Position numbers and translations under genes: made by a program
In this document: in pieces, positions 33,446 through 42,888 of the stretch
Layout of the letters: every line of letters starts with the position of its first letter
How positions within the stretch are numbered: position 1 is the first letter of the stretch
Notes under the pieces: model-generated
The model's input: the letters and a program-made list of their open reading frames with translations, nothing else
What the model was told of the DNA's origin: nothing
Database searches by the model: none
From: Lachnospiraceae bacterium
GTDB taxonomy: Bacteria > Bacillota > Clostridia > Lachnospirales > Lachnospiraceae
DNA length: 64,000 bases
Direction: 5' to 3'
NCBI GenBank assembly: GCA_024684215.1
Contig: JAIKXH010000100.1
Coordinates: forward strand, 1 to 64,000

Positions 33446-35188
33446 TTACAACCCCAGAATGTTTTTCGCAACATGCTCAGCAACTTTTATTCCGTCCATG
33501 GCTGCGGAAGTGATGCCTCCGGCGTAACCTGCACCCTCACCGCATGGATAAATCCCTAAAATATTGCTCTGCAGATCATCGCCCCTTACTATTCTTACAG
33601 GGGACGAAGTCCTGCTCTCAACACCTGCCAAAACCGCATATTTATAGCCAAAGCCGGGGATGATTTTATCAAAATGCTCCATACCTTCGATAAAAGATTC
33701 ATTCATATTTCGAGTAAATATACCGCTTAAATCGGCTTCTTTATAATCTCCCTTTATGTCGGGCTTAAAATTTATATAACAGTCTTTTATAAAATCATTT
33801 TCAGCCGAATCTAAAGAATTCTCTTCCGGACTATTATCGCAGTTTTTCTTATATTCACCGTAACTTTGAATGGGAACGCACCCATTTCCCAAATCAAAAG
33901 CTTTCTTTTCAATATCTCTTTGAAAATCTATACCCGCAAGTGGATGCTCACTTGGATAGTCTTTAGAATCAACAGTAAATATAATGGCGGAATTTGCGCA
34001 TTTGCCGTCACGGCCGGAATAGCTCATACCGTTTACAGCAAGCTTTCCTTCTTCGGATGAAGCATTAACTACATATCCGCCTGGACACATGCAAAAAGAA
34101 AATACACCTCTGCCTGCTTTAGTTTTTGCTGTAAGCTTGTAATCAGCTGCTCCGTAAACATCACTGTCCTCTATACCGTACTGGCTTTTATTTATAAGCC
34201 TTTGAGGATGGATTACTCTAAAGCCTACCGAAAACGGCTTTTGCTCCATTTTAAGGCCTGATTCAAAAAGTTCCTTAAAGGTATCTCTTGCAGAGTGCCC
34301 TATCGCCAATACGACGTTTTTAGCATTAAAGCACTTTACTCCATCCGGGCACGAAACATTTACCGAAGTAACTTTACCGTCTGAAACATTAAATCCGGAA
34401 ACTTTCGATTCAAAATGAACTTCCCCGCCAAGTCTAATAATGTCTTCTCTGATAGATTTAACTACCGAAGTCAAAATATCAGTTCCGATATGCGGCTTTG
34501 CATCATACAAAATCTTTTCCGGTGCTCCATGCTCCGCAAAAACCTTTAAAACAGCCTTGTTTAGACCTGTAGAATCTTTAACCAGAGTATTTAATTTTCC
34601 ATCAGAAAATGTACCGGCACCGCCTTCGCCGAACTGAACATTACTATCCGGAATTAGCTTTCCTGTTTTCCAAAATAATGCCACATCTTCGCTTCTTTGA
34701 TCTACGGATTTTCCCCTTTCAAATATGATAGGTTTAAATCCACCTCTTGCGAGAAAAAGCCCGCAAAAAAGGCCTGCGGGACCGCTTCCTACAATGACCG
34801 GCCTGTCAGATGAATCAAAGAATCCTTTAGATGTCTTATCTGATGTAAAATCTGATGTCTTTTCCGGTATTTTATTCAAGATATCATCATTTACAGCATA
34901 AGGAAAAACATAATCTTTCTCATTATAGACTGACAAATTATTTGAGATATCTTTTTTACCCGATACCTTTTTTAAGATTGCAGCTTCATTAGATACATTA
35001 AAAGAAGCCGTATAAATATAAAAAATCTCAGGCTTTTTCCTGGCATCAATACTTCTTTTCAAGATTTTAATATCAGTAATGCTTTCAGCTTTGCATCCGA
35101 GAGATATAGAAATCTTTTTTGCTATTTTGTTTATGATCATAGCGCTGTCTGTATCAGCACTTATTTTAATCTGAGTAAGTTTTAACAC
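33446..35188 (-). CDS. Uncharacterised FAD-dependent dehydrogenase (COG2509 type), GTG start
   Basis: 580 residues. A 100-residue N-terminal alpha/beta module with a Lys/Arg-rich centre precedes an FAD fold with Gly-Ser-Gly-Pro-Ala-Gly-Leu-Phe (about 133) and the family motif Phe-Gly-Glu-Gly-Gly-Ala-Gly-Thr-Phe-Ser-Asp-Gly-Lys-Leu. C-terminal Pro-Cys-Gly-Glu-Gly-Ala-Gly-Tyr-Ala-Gly-Gly-Ile closes the FAD site. Substrate unknown in the family. The GTG start overlaps the upstream stop by 7 bases (GTGTTAA), with GGAGAGG seven bases before it, so it is translationally coupled to the BaiN-like gene. Confidence 0.88.
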   Translation of the reverse strand: MLKLTQIKISADTDSAMIINKIAKKISISLGCKAESITDIKILKRSIDARKKPEIFYIYTASFNVSNEAAILKKVSGKKDISNNLSVYNEKDYVFPYAVNDDILNKIPEKTSDFTSDKTSKGFFDSSDRPVIVGSGPAGLFCGLFLARGGFKPIIFERGKSVDQRSEDVALFWKTGKLIPDSNVQFGEGGAGTFSDGKLNTLVKDSTGLNKAVLKVFAEHGAPEKILYDAKPHIGTDILTSVVKSIREDIIRLGGEVHFESKVSGFNVSDGKVTSVNVSCPDGVKCFNAKNVVLAIGHSARDTFKELFESGLKMEQKPFSVGFRVIHPQRLINKSQYGIEDSDVYGAADYKLTAKTKAGRGVFSFCMCPGGYVVNASSEEGKLAVNGMSYSGRDGKCANSAIIFTVDSKDYPSEHPLAGIDFQRDIEKKAFDLGNGCVPIQSYGEYKKNCDNSPEENSLDSAENDFIKDCYINFKPDIKGDYKEADLSGIFTRNMNESFIEGMEHFDKIIPGFGYKYAVLAGVESRTSSPVRIVRGDDLQSNILGIYPCGEGAGYAGGITSAAMDGIKVAEHVAKNILGL

Positions 35189-36405
35189 TTAGCCGCCGCC
35201 TCTCCGGCAATAAAGCCGCTGCTCCAGGCCCACTGCAGATTGTATCCTCCGCATATTCCGTCCACATCCAAAATCTCGCCGGCATAAAATATTCCGGGCT
35301 GATGTATGGATTCAAAATTCTTTGAGATACATTTTAATTTGATTCCGCCTGCCGTGGTTTGCGCCTGATCAAAGGGATTAACCCCTGTTGCAACCACCTT
35401 AAAATGCTTTATTTCATTTATAAGTTTATTTACTGTTTTTTCATCGAACTTTGCCACGTCATTCGGATTGATATTAAGCCTTTTTAGGATACAAGCGCTT
35501 AGCTTTTTATTGATGAATCCGTTTAAAATCTGCTCATAAGTTCTGCCGTTTAATACAAGCGCCCTGGCAAAAAACTCATTTGAAAGAGTATCCTCATCTA
35601 AGTCGGGCAAAAGGTCTATTGAGATCTTTACCTTTCCGTTATCGAGCATTGAGGCAACTATTCTGCTTATCTGAAACACTACAATACCTGATATTCCATA
35701 ATCGGTAAGTTGTATTTCGCCTATAGAATACCCTTCACCGGTCGTATCATCAAGTATCTGTACAGATGCCCCGCATCTTACTCCCGAAACAGATTTCCAA
35801 AAATTTCCTTCGCATTTAACGCCTCCTAAAGCAGGATAAAGCTTACTTACTTCATCCTTAAACTTTGAGGCAAATACGTATCCGCTTCCGTCTGAACCGG
35901 TTTTTGGTGCGGCTTTTCCGCCTGTAGTTATGATAACCCTATCAAAAAATTCATTGTTTTTAGCGTTATCTGCATCACCAAAAATTATATTAAATCCGTC
36001 TTTGCACTTAACTATATCTTTTACATTGCAGCCACATTTAAGCGAAACATTTAAAGCCTCTGTTTCAAATCTAAGCGCGTCAAGCACAGCGGATGCCTGC
36101 TCTGAATTCGGATAAACGCCTCCCCTTTTTTCAGTAAGAAGAAGTCCTAATCCACCGAAAAATCTGATGGTATCATCAAGACCGAACCTGTCAAAAACAT
36201 CCGAAATAAAAGACCTGTCCTCAGAATAATAATAATCTGAAGATAGGTTTGTATTGGTCAAATTACACTTACCGTTTCCGGTCATGAGAATTTTCTTTCC
36301 GACTTTGTCATTTTTTTCAAAAACGGTAACATATGCATTTTTTCTGGCAGCGGCCACAGCGGCACAAAGCCCTGCTGCTCCGCCTCCGATTACAGCTATT
36401 TTCAC
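35182..36405 (-). CDS. BaiN/HI0933-like FAD-binding oxidoreductase, GTG start
   Basis: 407 residues. N-terminal FAD motif Ile-Gly-Gly-Gly-Ala-Ala-Gly-Leu and the family mark Gly-Lys-Lys-Ile-Leu-Met-Thr-Gly-Asn-Gly-Lys-Cys-Asn-Leu-Thr-Asn. C-terminal Gly-Glu-Ile-Leu-Asp-Val-Asp-Gly-Ile-Cys-Gly-Gly-Tyr-Asn-Leu-Gln also fits. Members include flavin reductases acting on bile-acid intermediates; most are of unknown role. GTG at 36405 is preferred because GGAG lies six bases before it; the TTG twelve bases upstream has no site. It shares an operon with a second FAD protein. Confidence 0.87.
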   Translation of the reverse strand: MKIAVIGGGAAGLCAAVAAARKNAYVTVFEKNDKVGKKILMTGNGKCNLTNTNLSSDYYYSEDRSFISDVFDRFGLDDTIRFFGGLGLLLTEKRGGVYPNSEQASAVLDALRFETEALNVSLKCGCNVKDIVKCKDGFNIIFGDADNAKNNEFFDRVIITTGGKAAPKTGSDGSGYVFASKFKDEVSKLYPALGGVKCEGNFWKSVSGVRCGASVQILDDTTGEGYSIGEIQLTDYGISGIVVFQISRIVASMLDNGKVKISIDLLPDLDEDTLSNEFFARALVLNGRTYEQILNGFINKKLSACILKRLNINPNDVAKFDEKTVNKLINEIKHFKVVATGVNPFDQAQTTAGGIKLKCISKNFESIHQPGIFYAGEILDVDGICGGYNLQWAWSSGFIAGEAAAKC

Positions 36406-36419
36406 AGCATTCTCCAAAA

Positions 36420-38027
36420 TTAAAATACACGAAGTGTCTGCCCTAAATTATATACAAATTTGCTTAAGGGCAAATAATCAATTTCATTATCTTTAAAGTT
36501 CCTGCTAAGAAGTAATATAACAAGATACAAAAGCGCCATCTCAAATAATGTAATAAGCAAAGTAAATGGATTACCCAAATGCGGCGAAATAACCTTTGTC
36601 AAAAATACATTGATTACACAGACTACCGCGGCAACCACCATAGGTACAAACATATTTCCTATAGGGTCAAAATTCATTTCCATTTTTATAATACTGATAA
36701 CCAAATATCCGATAAATTTAGCTATAAAAGATATTAAAAGAGCCAAAGCAAAAGCAACCGTAACATCCTCGCTCTTTTTTACAAATACATTTAAAAGGAC
36801 CACAAATATAACATCCGCAGGTATTTGAACAAGATAAGTTAATATCACAAGGCCGTTTGCTATAAGCATTCTGAGCATAAATAAAGATGCAAGCATGGTA
36901 AGAGCACTAAACCCACCGTATACTACCAGTTTTGATATGAGTTCTTTGGATTCCTCGTTATACATAGAAGCAATTATATTGCTCAATGCCACTAAATAAA
37001 TACACCCGAAAGAACCGTATATAAAGCTTAAATGTATTCCTGTCTGGAAACTGTTCTGGGCATATCGCATTTTATTTTGACGGTAATAACCTGTCACCTC
37101 TGATACAAGCGGAACAAGCATAAGATAACCGAATATGCAAAATAATATCGCGGGAATAAGTACGGAAGTACCGAATAAACCTATCTTTTCGGTTGTAAGA
37201 TAAGTATTCTCCGATTTGGAATAAAGAACCAATACACCTGAAACAAAAGGAAAAATTATAAACAGCGTGCTTATGGCTTCAAAAATCCTTCTCTGCCATA
37301 CCATTATAAACACATTGCCTGTATTGTCTTTTCTGCCGAAATACTCTTCCTCATAATCATGGTCGTGTTTTCTGTTTAATAGTTTAACAATAAGGAGCAA
37401 AACAAGAACCAGCAGTTCCGAAACGATAGCTGCAAACATTATGGCAAAGCAAGAATAAAGTGCGGAAAAATCCTCCTGCTTATATAGTAAAGCTACTTTA
37501 TTTCCGTATCCTCCGATCAGAGAAATGCATATATTTCCAAATACAGCTATTAAAATCTGTCTTACCACGGACACGGCTCCGAAAATCATAATGGAATTTT
37601 TTCTGCTGCAAAGATATGCTCCGGTATTTTCGGATAACAATCTGATTATAAATAAAACAGCAAAAAACCAGATCAGATAATATGCATGACTGATCTTAAA
37701 AATATTTTTCAAAAAATAAGAACCGACGGTTCCTATAAGTACCGCTCCCAAAACCGCAGAAAAATACGTCATAGATGAGCTGTATCTTTGAACAAGTCTG
37801 GCCGATTTAAATTTATTTTTAGAAAATTTACCACGAATGATCCTTCCCACAACTTCAGAAAGTCTCTCACCAAAAACAACCCACATTACTTCATAAAACA
37901 CAAAGCAAGTGAGCATATACCCCATACCTATATTCCCGATTCTGAATCTAAAAACCAAACATGCGGCCAGGAGAATTATAAGAGACAATCCTTCCAACCT
38001 GTTTTTAGAATTAAGAGCTTCATTCAT
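36420..38027 (-). CDS. Polytopic membrane protein, flippase (MOP/SpoVB)-like
   Basis: 535 residues with roughly 13-14 hydrophobic segments spread over the whole length and a charged cytoplasmic loop near 220-240 (Lys-His-Asp-His-Asp-Tyr-Glu-Glu-Glu-Tyr-Phe). Length, helix number and the internal two-bundle look suggest the MOP exporter superfamily (SpoVB, MurJ, polysaccharide flippases), but no diagnostic motif was seen, so the assignment is tentative. It lies 15 bases after ybeY. If it is a flippase, an envelope lipid-linked sugar would be the cargo. Confidence 0.6.
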   Translation of the reverse strand: MNEALNSKNRLEGLSLIILLAACLVFRFRIGNIGMGYMLTCFVFYEVMWVVFGERLSEVVGRIIRGKFSKNKFKSARLVQRYSSSMTYFSAVLGAVLIGTVGSYFLKNIFKISHAYYLIWFFAVLFIIRLLSENTGAYLCSRKNSIMIFGAVSVVRQILIAVFGNICISLIGGYGNKVALLYKQEDFSALYSCFAIMFAAIVSELLVLVLLLIVKLLNRKHDHDYEEEYFGRKDNTGNVFIMVWQRRIFEAISTLFIIFPFVSGVLVLYSKSENTYLTTEKIGLFGTSVLIPAILFCIFGYLMLVPLVSEVTGYYRQNKMRYAQNSFQTGIHLSFIYGSFGCIYLVALSNIIASMYNEESKELISKLVVYGGFSALTMLASLFMLRMLIANGLVILTYLVQIPADVIFVVLLNVFVKKSEDVTVAFALALLISFIAKFIGYLVISIIKMEMNFDPIGNMFVPMVVAAVVCVINVFLTKVISPHLGNPFTLLITLFEMALLYLVILLLSRNFKDNEIDYLPLSKFVYNLGQTLRVF

Positions 38028-38041
38028 AACAAAATACCCGT

Positions 38042-38551
38042 TTATTTTATATCTCTGGTAATACCTAATTCGTCAAGTACGGCCTTTTGTCTTTCTTCCA
38101 TCTCCTTTGCCTCATCCTCCGTCATATGGTCGTAACCTGATAAATGAAGCATACTGTGAGCTACCAAAAAAGCGAACTCTCTTTTAATACTGTGTCCGTA
38201 TTCTTCAGCCTGAGATATGATCCTGTCCTTTGAAAGAATTATATCACCGAGTACAATATCTCCCGATTCAGGATCTATATAATCCGCTTCCTCACCCTCA
38301 GGAATGTAATAATCCCCCGGTGTTTCAAACTCAAGATTAGGAAAAGAAAGCACGTCGGTCTCTTTATCTATATTTCGAAACTTTGAATTATAGTCTCTGA
38401 TGCCCTCATTATCGGTAATAAGAACATTAACAGAAATGTTTTCAAAAGGACATTTTTCCCTCTCCAAAACTTTCCTGCAGACAAGACTTACAATCTCATC
38501 CGTATCAAAATCAAATTTATAATCCGTCTCATTATCAACGTAAAAGTTCAT
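38042..38551 (-). CDS. ybeY: Endoribonuclease YbeY (16S rRNA maturation)
   Basis: 169 residues. Zinc-dependent RNase for 16S 3' processing and ribosome quality control. The metal site His-Ser-Met-Leu-His-Leu-Ser-Gly-Tyr-Asp-His (HxxxHxxxxxH) is intact, as is Asp-Val-Leu-Ser-Phe-Pro. It overlaps the PgpH-like gene by 17 bases. The phoH - HD membrane protein - ybeY order is the standard Firmicutes one. Confidence 0.95.
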   Translation of the reverse strand: MNFYVDNETDYKFDFDTDEIVSLVCRKVLEREKCPFENISVNVLITDNEGIRDYNSKFRNIDKETDVLSFPNLEFETPGDYYIPEGEEADYIDPESGDIVLGDIILSKDRIISQAEEYGHSIKREFAFLVAHSMLHLSGYDHMTEDEAKEMEERQKAVLDELGITRDIK

Positions 38552-39755
38552 AGTATAACTTTTCTTCCTTAAAAATCTTTGTCATGGTACTGATATCGTT
38601 AAGTGTAAGATTACTGTTCGTAAAAATACCTGCTTTTTCATATCTTGAAAAGGTAGCATCAACGAGCTTATCAATCTGTGTAGAGATGTCCGTTTCCGGG
38701 TTTTTCTCGTATAGAGCTATAACTGCAAGAATAATCGTATGAGAAAGCAAAAGCACCGCGCATTCTCTGCTTTTAAGCTTGTTTTTGGTACGTTTTGCGA
38801 TAAAATCCGAATACTCGGTAAGTATCTCCACAACAGGTCCCGGGAAGCCCTCTTTTTCGAAAAACTCAGTCCTCTCGGCAGGATCAATGGGACAAAATCT
38901 ATAATAATATCCGGCACATTTAAGAGCCTCATTGTCCATAGAAAGCCTTGAAGCAATTCTTTCGGTAAAATATGAAGTATGTATTAAATGCTTGTATGTT
39001 TTCTTATCATTTTCTCTTACTTGAGCGAGCAAATAATACTCGGTATCGTTTAAAATCTGATAAGTGTCTCTGTTAGAGTATTTAACCTTAAGAGCATAAA
39101 ACCTAAGCCCTATAAATATTATAATACCGGTAATGATAAGATTAAGTCCCGGCAATAAAAACTGATCCACCGAAATCTGACTTGATGAAGAAAGTACCAC
39201 TCCTGTCATCTCACAAGTAAAAAGGCACAGTAAGGTAATCATCATCGGTCTTACTATCTTTAGCTCTTCCTTTATCGGGAAAAATGAAGCTATGCCCAAA
39301 CTGCCGCAAATAAGGTAAAGAATAATAATACCCGCTTTAGAACCTGTAATAACCGTTGAGATGATTAAAAGAGTAGTACCGGAAAGCATTCCCAAAAAAG
39401 GATTTGAAAATGCAGTAAGCACAACATAAAAACCGGTTACGGGCCAGGCCGCAGAAGGCACAAATACAGAAAGAAGTGAGAATATTAAACCGATAATAAA
39501 AACAATCCAAAATCTCTTTAAATTCTGAACAGACTCCTTCTCAAAAAATTTGACTATAGGGTAGAGTTTTCTTACAGCAAACCCCAATACCGCAATGATA
39601 ATAACAGAAAAAGCACTTCTTTCCACTGCAGCCGAAATCTGCATATCGTAAAAGAAATAAATAGCGCCCACGCAAAACAGCACAAGCAAAATGCTCACTA
39701 TTTCAGGGACAAACCAAATATATGAACTTTTTTTATTTTCATTTTTTTCTGGCAT
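38535..39755 (-). CDS. PgpH-like membrane protein with degenerate HD domain
   Basis: 406 residues in the place held by pgpH/yqfF (the 7TM-HD cyclic-di-AMP phosphodiesterase) between phoH and ybeY. About eight membrane segments (20-235) are followed by a cytoplasmic domain (250-406). This domain aligns with the PgpH HD domain: Thr-Tyr-Lys-His for Thr-Tyr-His-His, Ala-Gly-Tyr-Tyr-Tyr-Arg-Phe for Gly-Ala-Tyr-Tyr-His-Asp-Ile, and an ending Asn-Leu-Thr-Leu-Asn-Asp-Ile. The HD pair has become Tyr-Arg and the Glu-His-His-Gly motif is absent, so metal-dependent hydrolysis is unlikely. The extracellular HDED domain is also missing (family length 700 or more). ATG at 39755 overlaps phoH by 17 bases; its ribosome site is weak. 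Confidence 0.75.
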   Translation of the reverse strand: MPEKNENKKSSYIWFVPEIVSILLVLFCVGAIYFFYDMQISAAVERSAFSVIIIAVLGFAVRKLYPIVKFFEKESVQNLKRFWIVFIIGLIFSLLSVFVPSAAWPVTGFYVVLTAFSNPFLGMLSGTTLLIISTVITGSKAGIIILYLICGSLGIASFFPIKEELKIVRPMMITLLCLFTCEMTGVVLSSSSQISVDQFLLPGLNLIITGIIIFIGLRFYALKVKYSNRDTYQILNDTEYYLLAQVRENDKKTYKHLIHTSYFTERIASRLSMDNEALKCAGYYYRFCPIDPAERTEFFEKEGFPGPVVEILTEYSDFIAKRTKNKLKSRECAVLLLSHTIILAVIALYEKNPETDISTQIDKLVDATFSRYEKAGIFTNSNLTLNDISTMTKIFKEEKLYYELLR

Positions 39756-40719
39756 GCGAATTTTCTTTGCTTTCGTATTTATCGTAAGCTTCCACAATCT
39801 TTTGTACAAGTGGATGTCTCACAACATCTTTGTTGGTTAATTTACAAAAACTAATCCCCTCTACATGCGAAAGAACACGCTGTGCAATATCTAATCCCGA
39901 CTTAACATTGGGACCTAAATCCTTTTGCGTCTCGTCTCCCGTAACAACAACCTTACTTCCGAATCCGATTCTCGTAAGAAACATCTTCATCTGTGCGGGT
40001 GTAGTATTTTGTGCCTCGTCTAAGATGATAAATGAACTGTCAAGTGTGCGCCCCCTCATATAAGCAAGAGGAGCTACCTCTATAAGACCTTTTTCCATAT
40101 TTCTAAGAAAGCTTTCGGCTCCCATTATCTGATATAAGGCATCATACAAGGGCCTTAAATACGGATCGACCTTGCTTTGCAAATCTCCCGGCAAAAAACC
40201 AAGCTTCTCACCTGCTTCAATCGCAGGTCTTGTAAGAATAATTCTTGAAACCTCTTCGTTTTTAAATGCAGTAATAGCCATTGCCATCGCAAGATAGGTT
40301 TTACCTGTACCGGCAGGTCCCATACCAAAGGTTATCATAGAATTTTTTATTGAATCAACATAGCTTTTCTGACCTACAGTCTTGGCTTTTACAGGCTTAC
40401 CGTTAACTGTGTGACAAATAATATCTTTGTCCAGTTCTCCAAGCATTGAAGAAGAATTTTCCTTCTCCATCGTTATAGCATAATCCACGCTTTGTTCCTC
40501 AATATCATTACCGTTTTTAGATAGATTAAAAAGCTCTGTGATAACACTTACGGCGCTTTTTACATTCCTTTCCTCACCGCGAATTGTTACCGCCCCGTTT
40601 CTGTCAACAACCGAAACGTCTAAATCTCTTTCGAGCTTTTTAATATACATATCCCCTGCACCGAAAATCTTTTGCAGGCTGTCACCGTCAACTTCTATTT
40701 TTTCAATAAACTCACTCAT
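39739..40719 (-). CDS. PhoH-like ATPase (YbeZ)
   Basis: 326 residues. An N-terminal KH-like module (about 1-95) precedes a RecA-like PhoH domain with Walker A Gly-Pro-Ala-Gly-Thr-Gly-Lys-Thr and Walker B Phe-Ile-Ile-Leu-Asp-Glu-Ala-Gln-Asn. Family blocks Arg-Pro-Ala-Ile-Glu-Ala-Gly-Glu-Lys-Leu-Gly-Phe and Thr-Gly-Asp-Glu-Thr-Gln are present. It is thought to act with YbeY in RNA metabolism, which fits the cluster. It begins 9 bases after the phosphorylase stop. Confidence 0.94.
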   Translation of the reverse strand: MSEFIEKIEVDGDSLQKIFGAGDMYIKKLERDLDVSVVDRNGAVTIRGEERNVKSAVSVITELFNLSKNGNDIEEQSVDYAITMEKENSSSMLGELDKDIICHTVNGKPVKAKTVGQKSYVDSIKNSMITFGMGPAGTGKTYLAMAMAITAFKNEEVSRIILTRPAIEAGEKLGFLPGDLQSKVDPYLRPLYDALYQIMGAESFLRNMEKGLIEVAPLAYMRGRTLDSSFIILDEAQNTTPAQMKMFLTRIGFGSKVVVTGDETQKDLGPNVKSGLDIAQRVLSHVEGISFCKLTNKDVVRHPLVQKIVEAYDKYESKENSHARKK

Positions 40720-40728
40720 ATGGTCTAA

Positions 40729-42030
40729 CTAAATAATCCCCCTGATAAGCTTCTGCATAACAGGCTTTTCTTCGGAAATATGATATGCCTTTATAAATCT
40801 TTCCTCTGCAGCTTTAAGTCTCTTTTCATCAGCAGCATACACTGTTGCAATCTTCTCGTTTTTCGAAACCTTATCACCGACCTTTTTATCGAGATAGAGT
40901 CCGACAGATAAATCAATCTCGCTTTCCTTAGTCTCTCTGCCACCACCGAGCATCAAAGAACAAATACCTATTTCATCACAGTCAATATGCTTTATATAGC
41001 CCTCTGAAGGCGCATAAATTTCCTTTTTTATAGGTGCAAGTATAAGCTTATCCGGCTCATATACATAGCTCTTATCGCCGCCCTGAGCTTCTACAAACCC
41101 GGCAAGTTTATTAAGAGCCTCGCCGCTTTTTATGGTATTAAGGAGCATTTCTCTTGCTCTATCCTTAGAATCGCAGATTCCGCCGAGCAAAAGCATCTGC
41201 GAGCCCAGAGTAAGTACAAGCTCAGTAAAATCATCGGGACCCTTTCCCATCAGAGTATCAATAGCTTCTCTTACTTCAATGGCATTACCTACTGCTCTGC
41301 CCAGCGGCTGGTCCATATCGGAAATAACCGCGCTCATTTTTCTTCCCGCATTCCTGCCAATGGTTACCATTTCATTTGCAAGCGCAAAAGAATCCTCTTC
41401 CGTTTTCATAAATGCTCCGCTACCCGTCTTTACGTCAAGGACAATAGCATCAGCGCCGGCCGCAAGCTTTTTACTCATAATTGAACTGGCTATAAGAGAC
41501 ATATTATCAACTGTAGCGGTAACATCCCTTAGAGCATAAAGCTTCTTATCGGCGGGCGCTAAGTCGGCAGTCTGTCCCATGATCGCTATTCCGATGGTAT
41601 TAACATTTTTAATAAAGGTATCGTTGCTGATTCCGGTAGAAAATCCCGGGAAGCTTTCAAGCTTATCAATTGTACCGCCTGTATGCCCGAGTCCTCTTCC
41701 GCTCATTTTTGCAACCGGCACATCGCAAGCAGCAACCATAGGGGTAAGTGCAAGAGAGGTTTTATCTCCGACGCCTCCTGTTGAATGCTTGTCAACCTTT
41801 ATTCCTTTGATAGCGGAAAGGTCAAGTTTATCGCCGCTCTCTGCCATTGCAAGGGTAAGATTTAAAGTCTCTTTTTCGCTCATTTTTTGGAAAAAAATCG
41901 CCATCATAAGAGCGGAAACCTGATAATCCGGAATCTCTCCTTTTGTATATCCTTCGATAAAAAAACGGATCTCTTCTTCAGAAAGTTCGAGGCCATTACG
42001 TTTTTTCATGATAATATCATACATTCTCAT
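40729..42030 (-). CDS. pdp: Pyrimidine-nucleoside phosphorylase
   Basis: 433 residues. Phosphorolysis of uridine, deoxyuridine and thymidine for salvage. The signature [16 protein letters not shown] is present, with [12 protein letters not shown] for phosphate. The C-terminal barrel-sandwich domain is complete. It could equally be called thymidine phosphorylase (deoA); Firmicutes members usually accept both pyrimidines. GGGG lies 8 bases before the ATG. Confidence 0.92.
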   Translation of the reverse strand: MRMYDIIMKKRNGLELSEEEIRFFIEGYTKGEIPDYQVSALMMAIFFQKMSEKETLNLTLAMAESGDKLDLSAIKGIKVDKHSTGGVGDKTSLALTPMVAACDVPVAKMSGRGLGHTGGTIDKLESFPGFSTGISNDTFIKNVNTIGIAIMGQTADLAPADKKLYALRDVTATVDNMSLIASSIMSKKLAAGADAIVLDVKTGSGAFMKTEEDSFALANEMVTIGRNAGRKMSAVISDMDQPLGRAVGNAIEVREAIDTLMGKGPDDFTELVLTLGSQMLLLGGICDSKDRAREMLLNTIKSGEALNKLAGFVEAQGGDKSYVYEPDKLILAPIKKEIYAPSEGYIKHIDCDEIGICSLMLGGGRETKESEIDLSVGLYLDKKVGDKVSKNEKIATVYAADEKRLKAAEERFIKAYHISEEKPVMQKLIRGII

Positions 42031-42085
42031 AAGCTATACCCCGTTAATAATTGTATCAAAACATCAGAAATTAAGTACGATAAAA

Positions 42086-42171
42086 ATAAATCTATATATT
42101 CTTTTTGTGTTATCTAAATGTTCTATTTGTGTAATCTAAGTATTCTTTTGCATAATCTAAATGTTCTTTTT
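42086..42171 (-). repeat. Four tandem 21-22-bp repeats spanning the nth stop codon
   Basis: Minus strand consensus CAAAAAGAAYATTTAGATTACA. Units: 42151-42171 (contains the nth TAG stop), 42130-42150 (21 bases, in-frame TAG again), 42108-42129 and 42086-42107 (22 bases each, more diverged). Confidence 0.8.
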
Positions 42172-42786
42172 ACAAATATCCTTCAAGCAGCATTTATCAC
42201 AGTAAGGTTTTGTCCTCGCAGTGCATACCTCTCTGCCGTGGTCTACAAGTCTGTGGCAAAAATCATTTCCTTCTTCGGGAGGTACAATCTTTCTAAGAGC
42301 CATTTCAACCTTATATGGTTCTTTAACATTTACAAGCCCTATTCTGTTAGACAACCTTATGCAATGTGTATCTGTAACAATAGCGGGCTTCCCGTATATA
42401 TCTCCAAGTACCAGATTAGCACTTTTTCTTCCCACTCCGGGCAAAGATAAAAGCTCCTCCATAGTATCGGGTACTCTTCCGTCAAATTTATCAAGCAGCA
42501 TATTCATACATGCCGCAATATCTTTTGCCTTGCTTTTACCGAGTCCGCAAGGTCTTACTATCTCCTCAATCTTCTCGGCTCCGGCAGCTGCAAGAGCCTT
42601 AATTGTAGGATACTTTTTATATAAAATCTCTGTTATAACATTTACTCTGGCATCCGTACACTGCGCAGCAAGTCTAACACTTACAAGAAGTTTCCAGGGT
42701 TCCTCATAAGTGAGTGAACAGCCACTGTCGGGATATTCTTCTTTTAAAAGCCTGATGGCTTCCAAGGCCAGTTCTTTTTTAGTCAT
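42157..42786 (-). CDS. nth: Endonuclease III
   Basis: 209 residues. Bifunctional DNA glycosylase/AP lyase for oxidised pyrimidines. The helix-hairpin-helix Leu-Pro-Gly-Val-Gly-Arg-Lys-Ser-Ala-Asn carries the catalytic Lys, and the catalytic Asp is in Thr-Asp-Thr-His. The C-terminal 4Fe-4S ligands are Cys-x6-Cys-x2-Cys-x5-Cys. The protein ends Cys-Lys-Lys-Asn-Ile at a TAG that is itself part of a tandem repeat. The region before its start is the tail of another repeat that follows rlmH. Confidence 0.95.
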   Translation of the reverse strand: MTKKELALEAIRLLKEEYPDSGCSLTYEEPWKLLVSVRLAAQCTDARVNVITEILYKKYPTIKALAAAGAEKIEEIVRPCGLGKSKAKDIAACMNMLLDKFDGRVPDTMEELLSLPGVGRKSANLVLGDIYGKPAIVTDTHCIRLSNRIGLVNVKEPYKVEMALRKIVPPEEGNDFCHRLVDHGREVCTARTKPYCDKCCLKDICKKNI

Positions 42787-42819
42787 ATCAAACTCACTTT
42801 TGATAAAAAATTAAAAAAT

Positions 42820-42888
42820 ATATCCTTGATAGGTATATCAATTTGATTATTTATGATAAGTATATCCATTAAATTATTTGTGATAAGG
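42820..42888 (-). repeat. Tandem 27-bp repeat spanning the rlmH stop codon
   Basis: Unit 1 (42862-42888) and unit 2 (42835-42861) are both 27 bases and match at about 21 positions; each contains an in-frame TAA after Tyr-His-Lys. A decayed third copy begins at 42834. Confidence 0.8.
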
